Assembly: GCA_039545315.1 (NCBI GenBank)
Contig: BCIM01000006.1
Coordinates: 434,001-498,000 of the forward strand
Source of the DNA: Kondoa malvinella
Lineage: Eukaryota > Basidiomycota > Agaricostilbomycetes > Agaricostilbales > Kondoaceae
DNA: 64,000 bases
Reading direction: 5' to 3'
In this document: in pieces, positions 50,860 through 63,012 of the stretch
How the letters are laid out: each line of letters begins with the position of its first letter
How positions within the stretch are numbered: position 1 is the first letter of the stretch
The notes under the pieces: model-generated
Told to the model about the DNA's origin: nothing
What the model saw: the letters and a program-made list of their open reading frames with translations, nothing else
Databases searched by the model: none
Made by a program: the position numbers and the translations under genes

Positions 50860-52028
50860 TCATAGCTTGCTTTGCCTTGCCATCCTCTGCCTCGCAGCTT
50901 GCAGAAAGTCTGACCAGGTTGTATCAGGCATGTCCTCCAAAAGAAAACAACACGAACCAGATTCAGTCTTGAACGCTTCCGTGATCAGCACCTTGCGCCT
51001 TCTTTGACCAGGCGCTTTTCGATCAAAGGCCGGTTGTCGATCATATGCCACAATCGCGACGTTTCTGTTCTCCCGCTTGAGCTTGACACCGATAATACGG
51101 AATAAGCTAAAAGGACGAACATGAGGATATCGGCCGTGAAACCCCGAACAGGCACTTTCGAGCTTTCGAATTGATGCATCCTGTAGGCTTTCGGTGTCCC
51201 TCGCGCGATGTCGTACGATACGTGATAAGGTCGTTTACCAGAGGCGACGTCTTGTGGTAAGAAGCGCTTTGTTGGTGCAGAGGGAGAGGATTCTAGGTAG
51301 CCAATCAAGGGGTGCGCGAATATCGAGTCCTGTCAGATCCTGGACTCAGAATTCATCTCCAGGGAGAAAGCCTGAGTTGGACTGACTACTTCTGAAGGGT
51401 TTAGTTTCGGCTGAACGAATAGTCAGATATTGATACGGTTAACAAGCTAGAGAAACTTACTTGTAGGGTCAGATCAGTAAGCAGCACCACCACGGGTGTA
51501 ACTACCAGATTCGAAAGACGAGAATGAAAAGGCGGAAGTAGCGTCAAGAGGCGCACTCGAACTGGATCTATCGGGATGCCCACTTCCTCCCAAGCTTCTC
51601 TTCGCGCGCAGTACTCTAGTGATTCGTCCGTGTCGTCTAGTCTGCCTCCAGGAAGTGCGACATCGCCAGAATAGCTTCGCATTGTCGCTGCTCGAGTCGA
51701 TAACAGAACATGCAGCTGTTTCCAAGGTCAGAGCTGAACCAGGCAGACATAATAGTAGCTCACATCCCCTTCTCTGCCAATGAACAGCGCTACCATCTAA
51801 GCATTCACATGTCAGCTCAAACTCCCGCTCCTAGCAAATGCATAAACTGACCACCGCAGCTCGTCTGACCATAGGGAAAGATTCATGACCTCTTGAGAAG
51901 CGCTGCAAGTTTCGTATAGCATCCCTTGATGATTGCTTAATCTGAGGGAAGACGCTCAAGTCGAGCCGCGGTAATTTCTCTCTGCTGGGCAGCGAGCCTA
52001 TTGAATCGTATGTCTCTGTACTTGACAT
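50860..52028 (-). CDS. PCD1: Peroxisomal-type coenzyme A diphosphatase (NUDIX)
   Basis: The start is MSSTETYDSIGSLPSREKLP (52028). After VRRAAVMVALFIGREGD an intron leads to LHVLLSTRAATMRSYSGDVA, the extra motif that marks NUDT7/Pcd1 enzymes. The NUDIX box follows: GGRLDDTDESLEYCARREAW plus EEVGI, with all catalytic Glu residues. Downstream are TPVVVLLTDLTLQPKLNPSE, VDSIFAHPLIGYLESS (joined by removing a 57-nt intron that contains in-frame stops) and YRMHQFESSKVPVRGFTADI, then LINVAIVAYDRQPAF and a C-terminal segment ending RQSKL. The enzyme cuts CoA and CoA esters to 3',5'-ADP and phosphopantetheine. The last three residues, SKL, are a textbook PTS1 peroxisomal signal, which strongly supports the assignment. 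Confidence 0.94.
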
Positions 52029-52885
52029 GGCTGCGGAGTATGGCACTGGCCGGTGATGCCTTGGTTGAGCGGGACAAGAGGTCTCTCCTCACAACTCGTC
52101 TCGGACCGTGACCTTGTCTTCAGATTGCTTGTGATTGATGTGTGCGATACTATTGTGTGGTCTCGTATTCTGCGCGTCGAGTCCTCAAGCTGAATCGGCC
52201 TTCCGTGACGCTCATCAGCGACGCCCTTTCACTATTGCCAATTCACATTATCTACTAGTTTCATCTCTTCCGCTATGTCTGTTCGCGGATTCCAAACCTC
52301 TCAGAGCTGGTATCCATCTGTAGTCGGTCCTTCGAGCGCAGTATGATCCAAGCAGACGAAGGCTCATAGACACATCACCATCCTGGGACTCTTTGGCTCT
52401 TTGTATCTCTTCTGTCCGCTGTCCTCTGTCTCGCTGTCAATTCAGAATCTTTTCCTAGCAGACATTATGTGATTACGATCTTATGCGTTTCAATGTGCTT
52501 CGCACGCACGCACTTTGGGTTGCCTTTCTTGTCTTGTGTACGTACTGATGACAATGTCGAATGCTCTGCTTTTTGAACTGGCACAGCACTGTAATCGGAC
52601 AAGCTGATCAAAGGAGTCGCATTCGCCCAGTACGTAAAAGTCGATTCTCGTTTCAAGGATCGCAATTGCAGCAGGACAGCCAAGACCATGCATTGCAGCT
52701 AATACTAATACTCCTAGAACCGCGCATTCAGCGAAAGCGGCAATGTTGACTCCCCGCGAAAATTTCATGCCTTGACTCCAATCGGCCATAGTAGCTTGCA
52801 TGCACACTCGAATAGCACGATACCCCTGAAATACCCCAAGTCAAGCAACCGTATTACCCCTCCTGGCCAGATATCTCGAAACCAT
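52029..52885. other. Intergenic, divergent PCD1 / SET-TAD3 promoter
   Basis: About 860 bp. The SET-TAD3 frame is open upstream of ATG 52886 to about 52772, but contains no earlier ATG in frame, so a short 5' exon further upstream cannot be excluded. No other gene is supported. Confidence 0.45.
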
Positions 52886-54606
52886 ATGGCTGCTCTAATG
52901 GACGGAAGCATTTCAACTGTCGAAGAGAAGCCGACGATAACAGCAAAGTCGAAAGATATTCTGCGACTTTTGGGATCGTCTACTACAAGCACGCCAAACT
53001 ACCCAGATGAGACTCCTCGACATTTTCACGCCGGTCTCAAGATTCTCAATACACCAGATGCAAAAGGCAGAGGTGTCTTTGCGACGGAGAACATGAGTCG
53101 TGGGACCCTGTTGGAGATCAGTCCTGTGCTTGTGGTGCCGCCAGAGCAGTATAGCATTCCAGGTCAAGCGGCAGTCAGTCAGAGTGTATTGAAGGATTAC
53201 GTCTTTGTATGGAACAGGAAGGGTGCTATGGCGTTGGCTCTAGGACTAGGCAAGTCTAGTATCCTGCGATTGGGCATCATGTCTCATCCATTGCGTACTT
53301 GGTTTGCAGGCTCGATATTCAATCACGCCAAATTCCCAAACGTCTCTTTTACAGTAGACAGGGCTACTCAGACAATACAATATACGCTCTGTAAAGATGT
53401 CGCAGCCGGCGAAGAGCTTTGCATCTATTACGGCCCGCATGCTCGATACGGCGAATTAGACGACTCAGAGGAGGAAGAGACTTTGGACGGCTGGGAGGCG
53501 ATATCAGCAGTCACTCTTGGTTCAGAGGAAGATTCGATAGAGAGAGAGAAGAAGGCGATAGAGCAAATACAAGCAGAGGAGAGTTTGGATCCGCAAGAGG
53601 AAATTCTGTTCAAAGACTTGCCTTGTCAACGGGTGACGAACGAGATATGTCTGGCAGACATTCCGCTAGAGACCGGTCTGTATTGATACTAAGGCCTCAG
53701 TATATTGCTGACAATCTTGTAGCCGATGCATGGGTTATAGACATAGAGTCCAAACACGCACCGATAATATTCGAGTCGGTCGTATCTTCACATGCTTTGC
53801 CATTGCTGACGGTCAGCAGAGTACTAAAAGACGCACAAATACCCACCACACCAATGCAGCATCTCAAACGCATCAAACGCCTTACAGCAAAGACCATGTC
53901 CGTCCTTGTGCATCCAACTTCACCACCGATACCCGATTCCCTCTTGCTCACCTTACAAGCCCACCCTTGTGTTCTGGTGCAACCATATCGCACACCTGTA
54001 CCTATCCGACCTGCAGTGACGCGTGAGCAGATACTCGAATTCGCCGTCGCCTGGCCTACTATTTTCGTACCTATCCGAGTGGGTCGATCAGCAGAGATTC
54101 TATCAAAGGGTTGGAAGCGAGAGCATCTAGACTGGGTGCGGACGATGTTAGCTCGGGTGGAGCGATTGGCCAACGAGGCTGTTTCCGCTGGTGAACTACC
54201 TATCGCTTCATTGGTCGCTTCTTCCGTCTTGGGTCCGCCATTAGCCGAAGCCATCGACAAACGAATATCAACTGGCAACTTGCTCTGTCATTCCGTCTCG
54301 CACGTCATCGATGCCGTCGCTGCGATAGATAGAAGAAATGGTCGCCTGGTCGAAGGGCAACCACCTCCATACTTACTTTCCGGTCTCAGTCTATTCACGA
54401 CACACGAGCCATGCCTGATGTGCTCAATGTCTTTACTGCATTCCCGGATCGCAGTCGTCTACTACCTTCGCAAATCTCCGCATGCTGGTGGTCTAGGCAG
54501 CGTATATCAAGTGCACGAGGACAAAGGCCTGAATCACAAGTTCCAGGCTTGGCATTGGACAGCAGAGGGTCTAGCAGAGGGCAGATGTTTAGAGGTAGAT
54601 CCGTAG
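52886..54606 (+). CDS. TAD3: Fusion of a SET-domain protein with tRNA adenosine deaminase subunit TAD3
   Basis: Two exons (52886-53675, 53723-54606) give 558 codons in one frame. Residues about 50-200 form a compact SET domain: KGRGVFATENMSRGTLLEIS, IFNHAKFPNVSFTVD (the NHxxxPN element) and VAAGEELCIYYGPHARYGEL (GEEL..YG). An acidic linker follows. The second part is TAD3: TADAWVIDIESKHAPIIFES, HLKRIKRLTAKT, VERLANEAVSAGELPIASLV, SHVIDAVAAIDR (zinc His with Val-Ile in place of the catalytic His-x-Glu), EPCLMCSMSLLHSRI (PCxxC zinc ligands), GLGSVYQVHEDKGLNHKFQA. TAD3 pairs with TAD2 to deaminate A34 to inosine in tRNA anticodons. The join lies in a 47-nt intron (53676-53722), and linker sequence before it (LADIPLET) already reads like the TAD3 N-terminus. 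Confidence 0.9.
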
Positions 54607-54748
54607 ATCAGTGTCAGTTGTACGATAGTCAGGGCGCATGAGCATGTTGTTGTAACAAGACTGCCGTTACAGATCACAGATCCCCTCAATAACAAGTACA
54701 AGAAAACTCAGTCACTGATATACCCTAGAAACTTGCCAGCCTTCGTGA

Positions 54749-56632
54749 TCATAATCCTTCATTCAATGCCTTGTGCAGCAATCGCCCGATTGCCCTGGTC
54801 GTCTCGCACTTGACCTGCAGCGTAATGCCAGTCCCTTCACCCACGTTCAGCAGATCAGCCATTCCGAGGCCTTTGTCGTCTAATCGGTCCTTGATAGCGA
54901 AGAACTGCCTGCCATTCTCTGGATGTCGTGCGACTGCGGACACGATCAGCATCTCAATCCCGATCCAAGAAGGAGATACGAACTCATGCGGCTCATGAAA
55001 GGTGTAAGCGCCATATCTCTCAAAGCTACTTTGACCCTCTTTGGCGAAGGCACAGTCCCATCTGCTCTCTTCCGCTTCCTTATCTGACCCAGACTGTGCG
55101 TCTTCTCAAAGTCCAACAGCGCCAGTTCAGCAGCATGCGTAGCATGCATCATCTCTTGATGCTTGGCCACGTCATATGAGAAGGCTTCCTTGTACTCTTC
55201 TTGGTGTTTCCGAAGAATAGACGCCTTTTCGGTCATGTACGCATGTTCGATCGTATACGCCTGTTGATCCGCTTCATCTTCGTCCATCCTCAACGTGACG
55301 CCCAACACAGCATGATCCGTCGCTACAGGCGCTCTGACATTCTCGTCCTGCTGCACACGCGCTTGTAAAGTAGCTGCCTCGACTTTGGGTTCTTCCATCT
55401 TGATATCTGGTTTGTTCGATTTGGACGAATGATTCGATTGAAGATCGAGCAGTTGACCACACCCGCACGGACAGCGCTCGTCGGATTCTGGCTTTTGTGT
55501 TTCCTTCTCTTCCTCTGAAGATGATTCTGAATGGTGCGATTCGTCTTCTTCCTCGTCTTCTTGCGACGAGCTAGTTGCAGCGGGCTCGTTGTAAACGACC
55601 GCACCGCATCCACAATCCTAGAGGTATCTGAGAAATGCTGGTCTTATAGCGCAAAAGAGACTCACGCAATACTTCTCGTCTTCTGCTAACTGCTTAGCCG
55701 GACTGCTACTGCACTCCTCTTCTGCCTCCTTTTTCTTCGGCTGCTCCAAGCTCAACACGAACGCCGTCTTTGCCCTCTTCTTATTGAGCGAATTGAGGAA
55801 AACCTTGCCATCCTGACCAGTCGGCTTTGGCAATTTCTGCGGTTCGACAGGTGCGGCGGGGGAGAGTGGTGCGGAGGTGACTGCTGGAAAGAGGTCTGGG
55901 TGTTTCGATGCCGGTGATGACATGGAATCGATGAAGCCAGAGTCGTTCACTTCTGGTGAGGTTGCGGAGAAATTCGACGCGATGGCTGTGAATGGCTTAT
56001 TACGAGTAGAATAGCAAAGAGAGAAGACACTGACCAGCTTTCAATTGTTTCGTAGCTGCTTTTTCGGCATACAAAGAAGGGAACAGTTCCGCATTGGACA
56101 TGATTGTGCCGAGTTCAGCTTTAGTCACTTGTTCCAGCCCTTCGAATTCTTCTGATGTCGGTAAGCAGTCGGCTTTATACCTACTTGAGTACAGGCAGCC
56201 GAAATCAGGCGGCGACTTACAGTCATGATAGAAAGCGTTGTAGAACTGGGAGCATTGCAGCACTAGGTCATCATCCGACTTCGCACTCGCTGGACGATGA
56301 TACCAGTCGAAACGGAAGCAGGAAACGCGATCTTCTTCGTCCGGATCATAAGAGTATTCGTAGTTGATGGTAGACGTCTTTGGAAAGCCTTCCTTGGTCC
56401 ATAGCTCAAAGTCAGACTCTTCCATCGCGTCCAATTGGGATTCATAGCAAAGGTGAACGCGTACTTCTAACGCCTGTTTGGCTGTCTGAACGCTGAAAGT
56501 GAAAGTGCAGGTCGACGAGCTGTTGATGGCTAGAACACCAAAAGTGTAGACGCCTACTTCGCGAGAAGAGCGAACGACTTGTTTAGACCTGGATGCCGCT
56601 AGTTGACCGACGCTGATGGTGATGGCAGTCAT
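54749..56632 (-). CDS. Unrecognised protein with paired CxCGCG motifs
   Basis: At least four exons. The N-terminal 190 residues look like a beta-rich domain (EVGVYTFGVLAINSSSTCTF, RVHLCYESQLDAMEESDFEL, RVSCFRFDWYHRPASAKSDD). A disordered part has LNSLNKKRAKTAFVLSLEQP. Then KYCDCGCGAV and, about 47 residues later across a Glu/Ser-rich linker, RCPCGCGQLL. A helical stretch (EHAYMTEKASILRKHQEEYK) and basic PKRVK precede, after a 38-nt intron, PHEFVSPSWIGIEMLIVSAV and RHPENGRQFFAIKDRLDDKG, then GEGTGITLQVKCETTRAIGR to the stop at 54749. The two Cys motifs could form one zinc site. I do not recognise the family; nuclear localisation is plausible from the basic clusters. The last junction is inferred from phase and sequence quality. 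Confidence 0.7.
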
Positions 56633-56873
56633 CTTGACGAATAGTGCTTAAGGGCTTGAGGCAGATTTGGAAATGATACTTGCTGAGGGGTTTTCAGATT
56701 GAGCTGGACGGAGAGCTGTGCGAGTGGTTTCTTGCTTCCGCAGGCACTACTGGATGGTCACTGGGCAAGCTGAAGAGGGCCAAATCTCGCAGGAACAATC
56801 AAAACAACAAGGACGCGTGCCAGTACAACGCGTCTTAATAAGTTAAGCCTCTTTCTCTACGTCTACAAACTGC

Positions 56874-59110
56874 CTACAACTGCTTCTCCCGATAAAAGAC
56901 ATTCCTCGTCAATCCATCCGACCCGAGTTCTTCACGACGCATCAATGAATACTTGCCAATCCGAGGTAAGATCTGCGTCCATATCGCCCAATACACCACA
57001 CCAAGACCTAGTAACCCGAAACCGACGACGACGTGGAGCCAGTAAGGTAGATCTTCGTACGGTTCTGATCCTGCCGGTGGTTTAATCATCGGTACAATGA
57101 CCAGGAAGATCTGATTATGCATGATATAATCAGCTTATGCTTGTTGAGCTCGATATACGAGACACGACGTACATTAGCTAGTAGGAAGAAGATGGCGACG
57201 GGTAGAGGCGCTTTGACTGGCGGTGACCAGTTGTAGTGAGTTTTGCGGAAATGAATGACAACCAGAGCAAACGAAACGAGCACGTTAAAGAGATTGAGCG
57301 GGTAAGAGATGAGATCTGTATGCTGCAATGAGGTTTTGCACGTGTGTATCAATCGCCGATGCTGCTCACTCAGTAAGAAACCATAGATATCGCCAGTGGG
57401 TGGAGCTAGGAGGATAATCAAAGTGACTGCCCAATGTAGTGCCAGACCGGCAAAAGGCGTGTCGAATGGTTTGTTGCTGCCAAAGAACTTGCTGAAAGGT
57501 AAAACACCTTCTCGCCCGAGTTCTTGGTTGATTCGCCCTTGTGAGAACTATGTTTCGATCAGCTGTGATGTGAGTGAAGAAAGTCGCGTGACTTACGAGC
57601 ACAGACATAGAGTTGCCAATGGCACTACGGAGAAGGATTAGACCGAAATGAAGCGAGATTGCAGCGAAAATTTACCTAAGAGCAATCAAAACTGATACAG
57701 CTCGATTGGCTGCGTCTCCAAACATGATGCCAAACTGTTGATTTGCATATTAGTGGGCATAATTCTTATCAAAATTAGAAAGCTCACAAATTCGGCAGCC
57801 ACCAACCGGTCAGACGTCATGATGGTGGCTCTTGGTACAGCAGCAAAGAACTGATTCTACTCTTAGCATTCAGGTTGACACACACAGGACATTAGACAGA
57901 CAGCAATGTTGACAAGCAAATCTAGCAGCAAGTGTTAGACATGTCCGCCAACAGAGCACAAAGAGCACACATAATATAGTAACGAGGCCAAGAGCTAAAG
58001 GCGCTGCTTTCTTGACAGTAGCAATTGGATGTCTGACTTCAGATAAGACGTAAAAGACATTCGAGTAGCCTATGAAAGCCCAAATGACGGAATACAAAGC
58101 GTTGACAAAGCCGCTCGCGGTGATGTTTTCCGTTCCAGCGAAAGCGTTACTGAAGTTGCCAGTGTCGTATTTGCCCAATGCGACAAATCCGCTGACTATA
58201 ATGAAGAGGAGTACGACTACTTTGAATAGGCCGAGCAGATTTTGCAGTCTCAGACCCCAGGTTGGAGTAACAGCGTGGATGAGGAGAGCGAAAGTGATGA
58301 CTCCAACGCCAACGCCTCTTTCGGCCCAGCGAGTTGGGGTGACTTGAGCTGCATTTAAAAGCATGGTTCCTGTGTAAGCCGAGTTTCCTGCTGGCCTGAT
58401 GGATATAATCAGCTCTGCGGTTCAAGAAGGGGGAGAGAAGACCGACCATCCCAAGAGAGCAGCGTATGCAGCATAGACGCAAGAGATGAGGTACAGCGGC
58501 TTCCTGTAGTAGAATTCAAGGTAATTCTTTTCTCCTCCAGAACGCGGTATTGCTGTTGCAAATTCCTAGAAACTTCCAGATAAGCGTCAAGATGAGCTGA
58601 TAAATAAGATGACCAACAAGATAGACCCATAAACCAGCACCTGATAGAACAAGATGAGCAAAATACAACACTTGCAATGCAATACACTGACCAGCTATTA
58701 ATGCCCCAATGAGCCAAAGAAAGAGTGCTAGTCCAGTTGACCCTCCGCTACTCTGTACTATCGATGCCGGATTTGCAAAGATGCCAGTTCTGTAATTCCA
58801 CGACACCGGTCAACTCCGATTGGTGAGGTGCGAAAAGAAGAGCTCCGTACCCAATCATTCGATTAGCTATGAGCATAACTGCAGAGATGGTACCCAGTCG
58901 CCTGTTGCTCTCTGGCCTCTCGTCAAAAGACTCTCCATCTTCTTCCTTTGATACTATTGTGTGCTGTCTTTGACCTGAAAAGAAAGGCAGTTTCCAGCGA
59001 GAAGATGGGGTAGACTCTGATTTCCTGTAGTCGGATTCGATATCTGAGTCGGCGTGCTTTGCGTGCTTGTCTTCAGAGGAAGGGGAAGGTGAAAGTTTTC
59101 GGTCGGACAT
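56874..59110 (-). CDS. MUP1: High-affinity methionine permease, MUP1/LAT type
   Basis: A multi-exon gene for an amino-acid permease of about 12 membrane helices. A hydrophilic N-terminus of about 65 residues (MSDRKLSPSPSSEDKHAKHA) precedes ESNRRLGTISAVMLIANRMI, then TGIFANPASIVQSSGGSTGL (the substrate-binding GxxxxP segment), LFLWLIGALI, SGGEKNYLEFYYRKPLYLIS, FKVVVLLFIIVSGFVALGKY, SVIWAFIGYSNVFYVLSEVR, FFAAVPRATIMTSDRLVAAE, RINQELGREGVLPFSKFFGS and LISYPLNLFNVLVSFALVVI, ending LTRNVFYREKQL. The IWAFxGYxNxxYVLSEVR segment and the R-TI-K order are typical of fungal methionine permeases related to L-type transporters. It would act at the plasma membrane. The N-terminal Lys-rich tail is the usual ubiquitination target for endocytosis in this family. 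Confidence 0.9.
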
Positions 59111-59551
59111 TGCTCAAACAGATACGGTACACAGACAGTGCGGCCAAGTGTTGGACAAGTGTAGAAGCAAGGGGACAAGCATGGTGCAGACAGTATATTG
59201 ATGCGCTGAGCACGTCATCCAACATTAATTTGCGCGAACAATTTTCATGTCGTTTCTTTTTCGCCATTGCCTTGGCGCTGGACGAGCTATTGCACCACAA
59301 CAGAGGATGATACATATGTGTGGTTGCACATGATGCAGGTTATTCCAAGTCGTGCGTGTTGCAGCGAAAGCGAGGACATGCAAGGCAACTTTGAACGAAG
59401 TGGCAGATAATGTGCTGCGTGTATCGCTAAGAGATGATTGCAGCTGATTACGGCAGTCATTCGACTGATATTGCAATACGAATTGACTAGTCGAGTCCTC
59501 GCCGTATTGGAGACGAACGTGCTTCCCGCTTGACGTTGACCAGGTGCGGCG
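59111..59551. other. Divergent promoter, MUP1-like / PPN2-like
   Basis: 441 bp between two divergent start codons; no gene inside is supported. I could not pick out a convincing factor site. Confidence 0.5.
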
Positions 59552-61223
59552 ATGCGGCTGGAAACTACAGACGATCAAGCGCCATTCCTATCACAGAGCA
59601 AGCGACAAGACAGGAAACCGTTGCTCGTTGCTTCAATCACTCTCGCTTTGGTGTTGTTGACCTATTTATCGTGCTTGACTACTCCAGCCAAGAGCGCTGT
59701 TGGCTTATGGAACACTTTACCGGGTGCTTTGAGCTGGAATACAATGCTGTGGAAGAAGAAACGACATGATTACGGAGCTTTCAAATGGCATGCAGATTTG
59801 CCAGACTGGGATGACCGAGCAGGCAAGGGAGGGCGATTGATAGTCATTGGCGATGTTCACGGCATGCATGTATCGCTCAAGTCAGTCATCTTATCGAAAC
59901 TCAAAGTGCTGCGTGACTGATCGAATTGGTAATTAGGCAACTGTTGGGTGAACTTGAATATGTGCAAGGCAAAGACACGCTCGTCTTTGTAGGCGACTTG
60001 ATAGGCAAACATCCTTCTCTCAAAGCATCGCTCGATACAATCTCGTACATTCGCTCGCTCGGCGCGCTAGCGGTGAGAGGTAACCACGATCAAAGCGTCA
60101 TCAGCTGGCGAGCCTACTTCCAAGAGAATCGCCGCTCGCTGTCTTCGCTTCTTCCTCTATCAGCAGACGAAGTGGACGAATTCGATTATTCCACTTGGGC
60201 TGACCTTGATTCTGATCCAAGCACATTGGCGAATTGGTCACCTCGACCGAAAGATTGGGAATACGGTTCAGAGCATTACAAACTCGCTAGACGCATGACT
60301 TCTTCCAATGCGCATTGGTTGGCCAACCTCCCTCTCACTATCCACATCAAGCCCCTGCATACTTATATCGTCCATGCTGGAATGCTACCCTTCACCTCTA
60401 GACCATCCTCTATCTTACCCGCTCAACCGATTGATCAAACGCCTAATCTACTTCTTTCGCAATCACCGGATCATTTTACTCCAATGGACAAAGCGACGGA
60501 AGACTACCTTCATGCCTCTTATGAACATTCATTACTCCTGATTAAGCAGAACCGAGATCCCTATAGTGCGTGATCGTTTCCTCGTTCTCTGTTCATACAA
60601 GCTGATATTCAGTATAGCGTTGATTGAATTGCGTGGGTTAAGAAAAGGCGGAAGAGTAACAAAGAATGGAAATAAAGGTAAAGCTTGGTGGAAAGTTTGG
60701 AACAGGGCTATGAAGCAGTGCGGCATGTTTGAGGATACTATGGAGATTGAGCGTTTGCAAGAGAGACAGGAGGACGAGTGGGAACAGGAAAATGAGGATA
60801 GCGACGAATCGAGTGATTCGGATGATGATCAAGAGGATGACGATGACGATGATGAGGACGATGATGAGGACGAAGATGAAGAGGAAGACTTGGGTGAAGA
60901 ACCTGACCTAGATGCAATGAGGAAAGGCAAGACTTGTCGAAAGCTGAATATCATGCAAGTGTCTCTCTCCTGCGCGCGTGCATTTCGCTGACAGCAGCTA
61001 CAGCTATGGCCACTGGAAAGCTCAAGGTCTCAGGCTCAAGAAGCACACCTACGGCCTAGACACAGGCGCAGTGTACGGCGACGCACTCACAGCTTTGGTC
61101 GTGCATCCCCAAGCTAGCTATGAAGTCGAACGAAAGTCTCCTCATCTGAAGATCAAGAACATCCGCATCGAAGGCAGGAAGGCGATAGTGGCTAGTTTGC
61201 CGTGCAAGAAGCCGAAGGCGTAG
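59552..61223 (+). CDS. PPN2: PPN2-like vacuolar polyphosphatase (calcineurin-like phosphoesterase)
   Basis: Four exons. A short cytosolic head precedes one membrane anchor (LLVASITLALVLLTYLSCL), so the rest is lumenal. Metal-binding motifs of the PPP superfamily follow in order: LIVIGDVHGMHVSLKQLL, TLVFVGDLIGKHPSLKA, LAVRGNHDQSVISW, then the C-terminal IVHAGMLPF and, after an insert, YGHWKAQGLRLKKHTYGLDT (second His motif) and GDALTALVVHP. This layout matches yeast Ppn2, a zinc-dependent vacuolar endopolyphosphatase. Between HAGM and GHW the protein carries an insert of about 130 residues with a long Asp/Glu run (60785-60900) that is not part of the catalytic fold. The TAG stop is at 61221-61223. 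Substrate assignment rests on family resemblance. Confidence 0.87.
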
Positions 61224-61375
61224 AGGGCTGTGGACAATTGTGCATTTGTTGTGATTGTATTATATTAGAGTTGTACCAGTAGATCGTGGCTGTAGTAATG
61301 TACAGTATGCTAGCGAGATTGACCTCACTTGATCGTAATTTCAAACTCAAGTTTATGGCAATTGAAGCATTCCCA

Positions 61376-63012
61376 TCAATATATTGGGAAAGCCGGATCT
61401 ACGGTAGACCAGCTCCGTAGTCCTCCCACGAGATCCTTTGCTGGTATACCTGCTTCTCGCAGAGCGCGGGCGGCTACTATCGAATCGTTTCCGCGGCGGC
61501 AGACGACTGTTATTGTTTGCGAGTCTTAGGACGGTTCAGCTGGGAGCAATACCACTTGATTAGAAGCCTACTTTGAGATTGAGTCACGCTTTGTGGTTCC
61601 TTGAGTAGTTGCGCAAGAGGTATATCTGAGGGAAAGTCAGGCAGAACTATATCTGAAGAGCCTGAAGCTTACTGCGACTATTGGGCAAAGAACATATTCC
61701 ATACTCTGTCTTTGGTCTCACATCCAGTATAGAAGCAGCAGGATTGCTCTTTGTCAAGTCCGCAAAGTTCTGCGAAGGGAAAATCAGAACCATCAGCACA
61801 GCATAGCAGGCTGACGTACAGCTGCACTGATCCTCTCATCTCCCTCTGGTACGTTCTCGCCTGCTCCACAAACACTTATGGACCATTGTCCAGCTTCTTC
61901 CGCGGCTATCTGCTTTTGCAATAAAGTACTAGCGCCTTCACCGCTGCAAGCAGGACAGGCTTGTTTCTTGCCTCTGATTTTTAGAGTCCGAAAAGGTGGA
62001 TTCGAGAGAGCGCTGTATATTGTCAAAGCCGGTTCGAGATCTGTTCCGATATCAGCTTGATGTGCATCTGTAAAGGAAAAGGACAGACCATGCAAACCGA
62101 CTAGATACTTGATGGCTTCAGATGCCATAAGTGTACCTATCACACCAGTCACGCTACCCATGACACCTTCATCTTCGCAATTCTGACTATCTTGAGTCGC
62201 TGATGAAGTTTCAGGAAAGACACAACGATAACATGGACCTCTTGCTTCCGATTCTGCAGGAGGTAGATTCCATAGTACTACTTGTCCGTCCATTCTTATC
62301 GCTGCTCCGCTTAGTAGGACCTTGTCATGAGCTACACAAGCGTCGTTCAACAAATAGCGTGTCGCGGCGTTGTCTGTACAGTCTAGTACTAGGTCGAAGG
62401 AGAGGAAGTTGAGCTCGGGGGAGTAGATAGACTGCGGTGTGAGTGGTGAAAGATGAGTCTTGACGCGGATAGATGGATTTCGTCTGTGCTTTGGTCAGCT
62501 TATCCATCACGAGAAGAATAGACTCACTCGTGGATGTACAACTTGGCCGACTGAGCTTTCGGCAGTCCTATCCTTGCTTCGGTGTGCATGATCTGCCTAT
62601 GGAGGTTCGACAGCTCGACAGTGTCATGATCCACAATGTCTATAGATCCTGCTCACAAACCATCAGAGCTCCGTCTAGTATAGCTTGCGAGTACTTGCCG
62701 ACGCCTGCACCAGCAAGATATTGCAACACTGGACATCCCAGTCCTCCTGCACCTACGACCAATATCGATGCTTTCTTGAGTCGTAATTGCCCTAAATGAC
62801 TACTGCATCAAGTTCAGCTCTCTTTAGAATCATAGGAGCAGCTCACCTTCGAGCCCAAAGCCGTCCAGAATCATCTGTCGACCATATCTTCGATAGTCAG
62901 GCAAACTCAATGCGTCGTCTTGTCCTTGTGTTTCGTGATCTTTTGTCTCTAGAGCCTCGAGTTTTGCTATTTCTGCTTTCAGCGCTGCGATTTTTGAAGC
63001 AGTTCGAGTCAT
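61376..63012 (-). CDS. UBA4: UBA4/MOCS3: E1-like adenylyltransferase and sulfurtransferase
   Basis: A coiled N-terminus ([20 protein letters not shown]) leads to [20 protein letters not shown] and the nucleotide-binding loop [20 protein letters not shown]. Later come [30 protein letters not shown], the zinc pair CYRC/CPAC, and the catalytic-Cys segment [22 protein letters not shown]-terminal rhodanese domain follows, with persulfide loop CRRGNDS and [16 protein letters not shown] at the end. UBA4 activates URM1 and carries sulfur for 2-thiolation of wobble uridine in tRNAs, and for urmylation. All hallmark residues are present. The gene has at least seven introns of 45-60 nt, and its stop is 153 bp from that of the PPN2-like gene (convergent). 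Confidence 0.94.

Noticed and set aside
51301..51420. Apparent in-frame stop in the PCD1 CoA diphosphatase
   Set aside because: A 57-nt intron (GTA|gtcagt ... gacag|GAC) removes the stop and yields NPSEVDSIFAHPL, the expected family sequence.
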